Positions 57,551-64,000 of a DNA stretch of 64,000 nt are shown here, piece by piece. The stretch spans positions 770,355,653 through 770,419,652 of the forward strand of contig NC_081414.1 of assembly GCF_030272615.1 (NCBI RefSeq). The letters are read 5' to 3'. A program made the translations under genes and the position numbers. The notes beneath the pieces are model-generated. The model did no database searches, was not told the DNA's origin, and was given only the letters and a program-made list of their open reading frames with translations. Positions within the stretch are counted from its first letter, which is position 1, and each line of letters begins with the position of its first letter. This DNA comes from Cryptomeria japonica. Its lineage: Eukaryota; Streptophyta; Pinopsida; Cupressales; Cupressaceae.

Positions 57551-58600
57551 ATGCCTCAAAGTAAGTCTAACAGCTTGAGGAAGATCTTGTATCTGGATTA
57601 TATGGAGATAAGTTTAAGGAAGGAACTTCAAGTAGCACTTGAAGACTATGATGTTGAAAGGTTGAGGAATAAGAAGATGCAAGATGAGTTGAGATCTACA
57701 AAGGAATTCATTCTTATCCTATATGAGAGGTTGACATGTATTCAAGCTAAAAGAAAGGAACTACAAAATCAGGATGATGAAGAGAAGGATGCCCTTAAGG
57801 AATAATGTCAGAAGCTGAGTCAGGAGAATATTGTCATGAATAATGAAATGCAAGCCCTAACTATGAGGATGTCCAAGGAGATTGAAGACCAGAAGAAGGA
57901 TGAAGAAAATATTACTATATCTCTGAAAGATAGATCTGAGGAATGCATTAGGTTGGCACATGAGAATGATGTGTTGAGAACTGAATTGGTGCAATCATAG
58001 AACAATGAGAAAGAATTGGAAAGAATGGTAATAGTCCTAAGAGGATATCTAGATGCTGCAAATGAATACAAGGACAAGTTCAAGGTTAGTTCTTCTAAGC
58101 TTGATGAATTATTGAAGGATCAAATGGACACCAGAGGCACTAGAGGTCTTGGATTTGAGCATGGAGAAAGATACGATACTGCAAATGAAGATCAGACATC
58201 TGGTAAGCATGATGATTAGAAGGTCAACCGGAATCAGAGGTCACTGGTAAGGCAACCCAATGCACATAAATTTAATGGTAAATGCTTTGTTTGCAATCAA
58301 TTTGGTCATATGGCAGGACATTGTAGAAATAGAGCAAATCAGAACTATAATTCTACTCCTAGTCAATGTTTCAAATGCAACAAGTATGGTCTAGGACAAA
58401 AGATTGTATAATGAATGTGAAATGTCATGCATGTGAAAAGTTTTGACATATGGCTAATCAATGCAGGTCAAGGAATGGTCAAGGTTACAATAAGGAAATT
58501 TAGAAGAATGATGTCACTTGTTATGCATGAAACAAAGTAGGACATATTGCTAAATTTTGCATAAGCAAGAACCTATCGGCAATAAGTGATAAATCTAATG
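57551..58600 (+). pseudogene. CHI gag: coiled coil and zinc knuckles
   Basis: ATG 57551. Open pieces 57551-57805 and 58016-58219 with intervening stops form a long coiled coil (LRKELQVALEDYDVERLRNK, then LIKE-charged heptads), matching NA3 (LEAALSDYDAEKLKN). It ends with GLGFEHGERYDTANE. Knuckles follow: CFVCNQFGHMAGHC, CFKCNKYG (broken by a frame change), one with CHACEKF and MANQC separated by a stop, and a last one ending KVGHIAKFC with a stop in it. The tail has KGKKKVDDI. So the same four-knuckle plan is visible, on the plus strand. Confidence 0.7.
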
Positions 58601-58995
58601 AGAAGGGAAAGAAGAAGGTTGATGACATTCAGAAGGAGCATGAGAAGAAGTGGGTTATGTAGTCTGAGGCTCAACTGGCAGAATCAATTACCCCAAATTG
58701 TCATTTGGCTAAAGGATATACCCTGATTACTTAACTGACAGAGAAGAATGTTCCTGCACCGGCATGAAACTCACTTGATATCTAAGGCATTCACCTTAGG
58801 GGGAGGCAAATTGATGATAGATCTTGCATTGCCCCTAGTAGTGGTCTGAAAGCCTATTTTATTTTTGGAAGTCATTTTGAAGGTTAACCGATAAAGATTT
58901 GTTGGATCTTGGATCTTTGATCTTGGATCTAGCTTGGTTTACAGATAATTCACTTTATGAGTTTTGGTTTGGTCATACATATATAGTTAAGTATT
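58601..58995 (+). other. CHI: gap between gag tail and pol scraps
   Basis: After the gag tail (58601-58690) I see only stop-rich sequence and short repeats of GGATCTTGGATC near 58905-58935. No ORF2 similar to NA1-NA3 is visible here. Protease and most of integrase, expected here in a pol-bearing element, are absent. Confidence 0.4.
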
Positions 58996-59819
58996 TTAGA
59001 ATCCTTGATAGTGAATTGGAAGTTTGATCCTAGATGTGATGAAGGGATATTTTTGGGTTATTCTAATGAAAGAAAAGCATATAGATATTATAACAAAAGA
59101 TTGTTGAGAATTATGGAGAGCTCTAATGTCAAGGTGTATGAGCAGTATAGAGGTCAAATCAGAGTGAGAACTGGCAATGGAAATGGTCATAACTGAACTT
59201 GTAACACCTTTATCGGAACAAAGTGCAAAACCAGTTACCTTGACAGTATCAGAAAATTCAACAGTAATTGAAGATCAGGAAAGAGGAATAGAAAGTCAAA
59301 AGACTCCTAGGTATGTAAGGTTGAATCATTCAGAAGATCAGATAATTGGAGAAGAAGAAGGTTTTCAACTGATGAGGTATGCTTAATTTTTTTAATTGTG
59401 CCGACATCAGTAACTAAAGCATGTAAGGATGAATGTTAGATGAAATCTACAGAAGAGGAATTGGATTGGTTAGGAAAAGACAACACACGCACTTGAATGT
59501 TATTGGAACTAGGCTTGATTGGTTTGCAATGGGTATTCTCATAAGGAAGGAATTGATTATGTTGAATCCTTGCTCCAGTAGATAGGATTTTTAGATATTT
59601 TCAAAGATTTTCTGGTATGGTTTTTGTTTTATGGTGAGTTTACACTTTGAGCATGTTCATATGTGGATTGGGCTAGAGATATTGGTAACCGGATAGGCCC
59701 ATCTGATGAAACTTTATTTCTTGGAAATAAACTTGTTTCGTGGATCAACAAGAAATAGTCATGTACTTCCTTATCTACTGTTGAAGCTGAGTATTTTGCT
59801 GCTACTACTAACTGTAAAT
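58996..59819 (+). pseudogene. CHI copia pol scraps (integrase end, linker, RNase H)
   Basis: 59005-59160 gives [20 protein letters not shown], the copia integrase end, matching the SIR equivalent. 59177-59386 gives [17 protein letters not shown], identical over 17 residues with SIR. RT itself is missing. Near 59690-59818 an RNase H fragment reads SDETLFLGNKLVSWINKK, then a stop, then LSTVEAEYFAATTN. The scraps are in SIR order, with large internal deletions. Confidence 0.7.
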
Positions 59820-60288
59820 AAGTCACCTTGTGCTTTGTGTTTTGTGTCTATTATCCTTGGGCTTATCTCACACTTGGGGGCTAAATCCTTGCGATAACGT
59901 GCTCCTTTCCTTTCTCATTCTTATATGTATCACTACCTTAAAGCAATCACCCCCGGTGAGGCATGTGTGATCACTTTAACGTAGGGGGCATACATCCCGT
60001 TCATATCTTTTCAAGATACTTGAAAATTTCTTGACAAATTTAGCTTTGCCTTGAAAATTTTTGATATCTTTCTTGCATGACTCATAGTGAGGGAACCTTA
60101 CTACTGACAGTCATGGTTCTCCCTCGTGATCTTCCCTTTTACTTTGTCAATCGAAGTCGTAAGATCCCTAGTCCACTGGGGGCTTGGTGTATCTTGCCTC
60201 CTTGACGTGGTGAAAGTCTTTCAATGATTGTTCCTTGTACTTTACCGGAAGTATGAGCATACATACTCCCGCTAAAGTGGGGGCTAAA

Positions 60289-61556
60289 TGTAGCGTCCTA
60301 AAATTGCGACACTTGCAATTTTGACTGCATTTCGGTCTTCACGATGGCGACGCAACACGCAACCTGAATGGAGACCCCGAAACCTGATTATGACACTGAA
60401 AACTGCATTTTCTTGCACCCTGGCCTGAACCTCCTTTGCACCCTGCTGTCCCGGGAGGTGGGACCAGAGCGCCCAGTGCCCTGGTCCTTCAGGACCAGGG
60501 CGCCCAGCGCCCTGGTCCCCCAGGACCATGGCGCCCAGTGCCCTGGTCCCTGGGTCCTATTTTGGGCCTGGTCTCTTTTGGACTTCGGGTCTTTTTGTTT
60601 GCAATTTGGAAATTAACTTTCCCTAGTCGGCCTAAGGTCGGGAAAATCAGTCTATCAGCCCTAAATGACAAGTATATAAACTACATTGTCCTCTCCCATT
60701 TGAAGGAAGAAGGTCACATGTGCAAAAGCATGGAAACTATACTCAAGCATTCAAGCATTCAAGCATTCAAGCATTCCTTCAAGCAATTGATCATTTCAAG
60801 TCTCCATTCAAGGCTAAGTGTTGCATTCAAGACAAGGATTCAACCATTGAAGAGGAGATCACTTACAACATACTACAACAACATACAACATCTATACCTT
60901 CGCACATAAGGATACAAACATCCTTAGAACAAGGTATTAGTACTTGTTTTACAGTCATTTACATTTACAGCACTTGCTCATTTCTTGGTTAATTCCAAAA
61001 CCGGGGTTTGACCTAAAGGCAAACCCCTAACCCCTAACCCCCCAATCGTCTTCGCTTTTCTGTGTGTAGGTTGTAGGTACGCGGCTGAAATTGAAGATCT
61101 GGAATCCTTGTGCAGAGACGAATAGATCCCCCTTCGTTTCGCGGATTTTTCGGAGGACCGTGGCGCCGGGCACCATCGTCCTGACAACTTTTGCTCAAAT
61201 TTGCAGGACAACACCGTATCGACATTTCACTGCTAATTCCAGGTCCACAGCTTCATACTGTATCCCTATCTCAGTTTATAAGTGAATCTTTCTCACTTTC
61301 TATGCATTCCTAGCTTAATTCTTCTATGCACATTCTTTACAAAAGAGGGTAGCCTTGCTGTCATAACCCTTGAAACTCATTTAGCATCCAATCTTGCATT
61401 GCGTGGGATTGGATCTTGTGGGTTTCAACCCCTCTTTTGAATGTAAAGTCTCTCCCCTAAGTGAAAACCATCAACCCTAGTGAATCTCCCTTCTCTCTCC
61501 TCGGAGTTGGAAGAGGGGAGAGCAACTAGGGTTCAATCGCGATTTTCCGCTTTACA
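60289..61556 (+). repeat. GYJ LTR
   Basis: About 1268 bases, TGTAGCGTCC to CGCTTTACA. TATA box (AGTATATAAA) at 60671-60680. Three GC-rich 31-base units at 60461-60553 and AAGCATTC repeats at 60742-60777 lie inside. At 61021-61043 there is a short CCCCTAA run. The open frames within it on either strand (for example 60436-60909) are created by the repeats and are not genes. Confidence 0.8.
60461..60553. repeat. Three 31-base palindromic GC-rich units
   Basis: Units at 60461-60491, 60492-60522 and 60523-60553. The middle unit has perfect inverted arms GGACCAGGGCG and CGCCCTGGTCC around a five-base loop; the outer two differ from it at a few positions. They stand out in an AT-rich LTR just upstream of the TATA box. 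Confidence 0.9.
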
Positions 61557-62048
61557 CTGAGTGATGCTGATTGGCATGAGCCTGGTATTCATTGTCAGAG
61601 CTATTATTCATTTCGGATTGATATGGTGATGCTACTACTTTGGGGGAGTAGTTAGTCTTGTGATTAAGTGGTTTATGATTTTTATTTGATATTTATGCCA
61701 TATTTTTGGCATTGATATCAAAGGGGGAGAGATATTCATGTGAAAAACTTAAGGAGTTATATACATTAGGGGGAGAGATATTTATGTGTAAAAAAGAGCT
61801 TAATAGAGATAGTAGTCTAAGGGAGAGATTATTGGCACAAGGAGGAGGAACAAAATTTTAGATTGGTTGTATACCATTGAGGCCACTTGGTTCAGGTCTA
61901 TGGATGTTTAATTGTTACAGAATCTTATTTTCATATCATTTTATGGGAGATTGTTGGATGTCTTCCATTGGGGGAGACTTGTTTGGCATTTCTTAGCACT
62001 TGGATGCTTTTCACATCTAGTGTTGCCATCAATGCCAAAGGGGGAGAT
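61557..62048 (+). promoter_or_regulatory. CHI 3' region with repeated purine tracts
   Basis: Non-coding. Purine-rich blocks at about 61640 (TTGGGGGAGTAG), 61719 (AAAGGGGGAGAGATATT), 61769 (AGGGGGAGAGATATTT), 61821 (AAGGGAGAGATTATTGG) and 61968 (TTGGGGGAGAC), and the true tract AAAGGGGGAGAT at 62037-62048, which abuts the LTR. The flank GGCATTGAT.TCAA or CATCAATGCCA accompanies the first and last strong copies. Confidence 0.7.
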
Positions 62049-63200
62049 TGTTGGCAATTTGGAGGAATTGATTATGTGTTGCATTGATGTTTGTCATTGA
62101 TGTCAACACTATCTTCTTTGGCTATTTATCGCTATCCAATTGGTCTAGGTAGGATGATTGGTTTCTAGTTGGTAAATTCATGTTGATCCGATATGCTTTG
62201 GTCTATGGAATTCATTTGGATTGGTTATTCATGTGTTCCTAATGTGTATTACATTCAGTTGGTTTGGGATTTGATGATCCAGAAGCTATCACTTGTTCTA
62301 GTAATCCTTTTGGTTATCGGTAAGGGTTTTACTACCAGAGCTTTGTTGAAGATCTTTTGATATTATGCATAAGTGGTGTTGGTGCGGCTTCTAGAAGGTT
62401 ATTCAGATGCTGATGGCTATCATGTTCATGTTCCAGTTGTTCATGATGTTTCATTTGGCTTATGATGACCTATTATAATTTTGGTGGTTATTCTACTAGG
62501 TTATGGACCGGTTTATGTAACGTGTGGGTTGATGCTCTTGATGGGTTACCGCTTGGATCCATGATTGGATTATGCTATTTTGGTCTAAGGATGACATGGT
62601 TGATCATTAGATTGCGGGTTTAAGTTATGAATTTATTGTATTATCTTTTAGGTGGCCGACCTAATTGTTTAGGTCCTGGGTTGGTATAAATATGATGTAA
62701 AATCTCTTTGGAGATAGATGAGATCATGTATGTATATGGGTTATGGGATTATCTATATGCGAACAATGTTGTAATCATATGCTAAGGACTTGGTTGATCA
62801 TAGGTGATTGAATTGGGTTTGTCGAAGAGGTATAAGGCCTCTGGTATTGAGCTTAACTAGAACTGTACTCAACCATAGGAGATGCTATACCTGCAATTCA
62901 ATCTTCATTCTAGATTGTTGTCCTATGTTTTCTGTAGTCAGTGAGATGCCTTTTGTGATGAGTAGTGTGCACTAGGTTATTGGCCTTCCTACATGTGTAG
63001 ACCCCTTATTGTAATATTTATTCATCCGATTAGTGGATAGATATTGTGGGTCTCTAATCCCACCGTGGTTTTCCTATTTAAGGTTTTCCACGTATAAATC
63101 TGTGGTAATCAATCTTTGTGGTTGCATTCTTACTTATTGGTATATGCTTTTATGTTTAGTGGTTGTTGAGTTGTATTAATAAGGTTAAATTTCTCCATTC
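62049..63200 (+). repeat. CHI 3' LTR, outer end missing
   Basis: Starts TGTTGGCAATTTGG after the polypurine tract and matches the 5' LTR until TTAAATTTCTCCATTC. The last 51 bases, including the C-run, are absent, and NA2 gag sequence follows at once. Confidence 0.85.
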
Positions 63201-63420
63201 TGGTAGAATACCTCTTCTCTCTGGAGACCTTTTCTTGATCTTTCAGGTCATTAATGAAATCATAAGGAGCATTTAGGTTCTTCTTCAAGGTATAGATCTC
63301 ATTTCTAGTTGCATCAAGATATTCAAGTTCCACACTGAGTTGTCTCTGAAAAGTGGAATACATTGAATCAACCTCCTACATCTTCCTCAAGTGGTTAAGC
63401 TTCCTTAGAGGAACTAGGCT
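63201..63420 (-). pseudogene. NA2 gag, N-terminal coiled coil
   Basis: Minus-strand piece directly behind the NA2 primer site. 63205-63363 reads LSVELEYLDATRNEIYTLKK and on, a heptad-rich coil equivalent to the gag start of NA1 and NA3. It is cut at 63201 by CHI. The rest of the coil (about 500 bases by comparison with NA3) is missing from the window. Confidence 0.6.
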
Positions 63421-63431
63421 CTGATACCAAT
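63418..63431 (-). promoter_or_regulatory. NA2 primer binding site
   Basis: The minus strand reads AATTGGTATCAGAG next to the LTR edge at 63432; the following bases CCTAG match the usual initiator Met-tRNA site less well. Confidence 0.8.
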
Positions 63432-64000
63432 TGTTGGAATCAGGGATCACTAAGAGGGGGGGGATGAATTAATGATCTACCAATTGATAGATTTTCAAAC
63501 TTAACTTTTAAGCACCGTAAATAAATGCTTAAAACTAAAATGCAGAAACAAAAAATAAACAACCACAAAATCATAACACTGATATTTTTACGTGGAAACC
63601 CAAAGGGGAAAAACCACGGTGGGATTTGAATCCACAATATTATTCCACTATGGATAGAAGCAAAACAATATTACAAATGGGCAATGCATAGGTATTCAGG
63701 CACACTAACTAGAGCTCACTGCTCAAATGATATTTGCCCAAAAGGTTGCAACCCTCAAGGAAGTGTCACTAACTTACAAGATAATTAAAATAATAAATTA
63801 CAATATATGAATTGAAATATAGAATCTATTATGCTTGTATGAGTTGTGGTTAAGCGCAATTTAACTGACTAGATCATATTTTATGCTTTGCTTTGTTCTG
63901 CCCTATATTTTGTCTCAGTCAGCTACCGAATCAAAAATCTGCACCTAAAACTGCACCAAAACAGATTCTTGATCACCTCTAATTTGCATACAATCACATC
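63432..64000 (-). repeat. NA2 5' LTR, cut by window end
   Basis: 569 bases in the window, starting TGTTGGAATCAGGG on the plus strand and aligned throughout with 22452-23000. G-run block AAGAGGGGGGGATGAATT near the inner end. The outer end and any target duplication lie outside the window. Confidence 0.85.

Larger units (their letters stand above)
59820..61556 (+). mobile_element. GYJ: 3' end of a Tat-like gypsy element
   Basis: A 5'-truncated fragment: non-coding 3' tail (59820-60288) followed by one LTR (60289-61556). Two purine blocks of the form TGGGGGCTAAAT lie at about 59874-59885 and directly before the LTR (60277-60288). The other end is inferred from where CHI RNase H stops matching; no target duplication was found. 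Its LTR belongs to the same family as the GYK LTR at 20256-21450. Confidence 0.7.
56362..63200 (+). mobile_element. CHI: LTR element with coiled-coil gag and pol remnants
   Basis: Plus-strand element: 5' LTR 56362-57533, primer site, gag 57551-58600, copia pol scraps 58996-59818, GYJ insertion 59820-61556, purine-rich 3' region, polypurine tract 62037-62048, 3' LTR 62049-63200. Its gag is of the NA family while its pol scraps match SIR, so it may be a link between the two groups or an NA-type element that once carried pol. The 5' LTR lacks about the first 40 bases and the 3' LTR about the last 51, so no target duplication can be found. Confidence 0.75.
22452..64000 (-). mobile_element. NA2: RT-less LTR element, split by four insertions
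   Basis: 3' LTR 22452-23425, polypurine tract 23426-23440, ORF2 in three pieces (23430-25179, 43124-43746, 50428-51515), gag knuckles 51924 to about 52310, gag coiled coil 63201-63420, primer site, and 5' LTR from 63432 past the window end. NA3, SIR, COI and CHI fill the gaps. Internal NA2 sequence adds up to about 4.4-4.5 kb, close to the 5 kb of NA3. Part of gag is missing between the knuckles and the coiled coil. The two LTRs are clearly one family but well diverged. As the host of all the other insertions it is the oldest element in this part of the window. Confidence 0.75.

Noticed and set aside
60284-60909. Pro/Gly-rich open frames on both strands near 60284-60909
   Set aside because: They are produced by the 31-base GC-rich repeats inside the GYJ LTR, are open on both strands, and have no conserved start.
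61021-61043. CCCCTAA run resembling telomere sequence
   Set aside because: Short, non-canonical, and inside the GYJ LTR.

Overview
This is plant nuclear DNA made almost entirely of nested LTR retrotransposons. I found no host gene, tRNA, rRNA or CRISPR array. The pol types (chromodomain Ty3/gypsy, Sire-like Ty1/copia, Tat-like gypsy with long leaders), the low GC and the depth of nesting suggest a very large seed-plant genome. A conifer is my best guess, but that is inference only.

Layout, with labels used throughout. (1) 1-5515: remnants of a minus-strand gypsy element (T1: gag, primer binding site, probable long LTR) and an AT-rich LTR-like piece. (2) 5520-18625, minus: NA1, an element with no reverse transcriptase, split at 8565-16402 by CHR, an almost complete chromodomain gypsy element (target duplication CTCTT). 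(3) 18630-21450, minus: GYK, a gypsy 5' LTR, leader and gag start. (4) 21950-22451, plus: COL, a copia RT scrap cut by the next element. (5) 22452 to beyond 64000, minus: NA2, a second RT-less element whose two LTRs lie about 40 kb apart because four later elements sit inside it. These are NA3 (25180-43118, minus, duplication CAAAT), which itself holds GYP (28621-39990, plus, gypsy lacking RT, duplication CCAGG/CCGGG); SIR (43747-50422, minus, Sire-like copia, duplication CTTAG); COI (about 52320-56361, plus, degraded copia); and CHI (56362-63200, plus), which holds GYJ (59820-61556, plus, the 3' end of a gypsy element).

The most interesting content is the shared design of NA1, NA2 and NA3. 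Each has a gag made of a coiled coil followed by several CCHC zinc knuckles (four clear in NA1 and NA3), then a 345-490 bp gap, then a long second ORF (ORF2, roughly 1000 residues in NA3) that starts with Met-Ala-Ser and that I do not recognise. No protease, integrase, RT or RNase H lies between the LTRs. The ORF2 copies align along their length, and in NA2 and NA3 the reading resumes across the target duplications of the inserted elements. Their LTR core, tRNA-iMet primer site and polypurine module match those of SIR, which does carry pol, so trans-mobilisation by a Sire-like helper is a reasonable hypothesis. CHI carries the same type of gag followed by SIR-like pol remnants and may link the two groups.

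All pol genes seen here are broken by stops or frameshifts, or have lost catalytic residues. This is a graveyard rather than a set of active elements.
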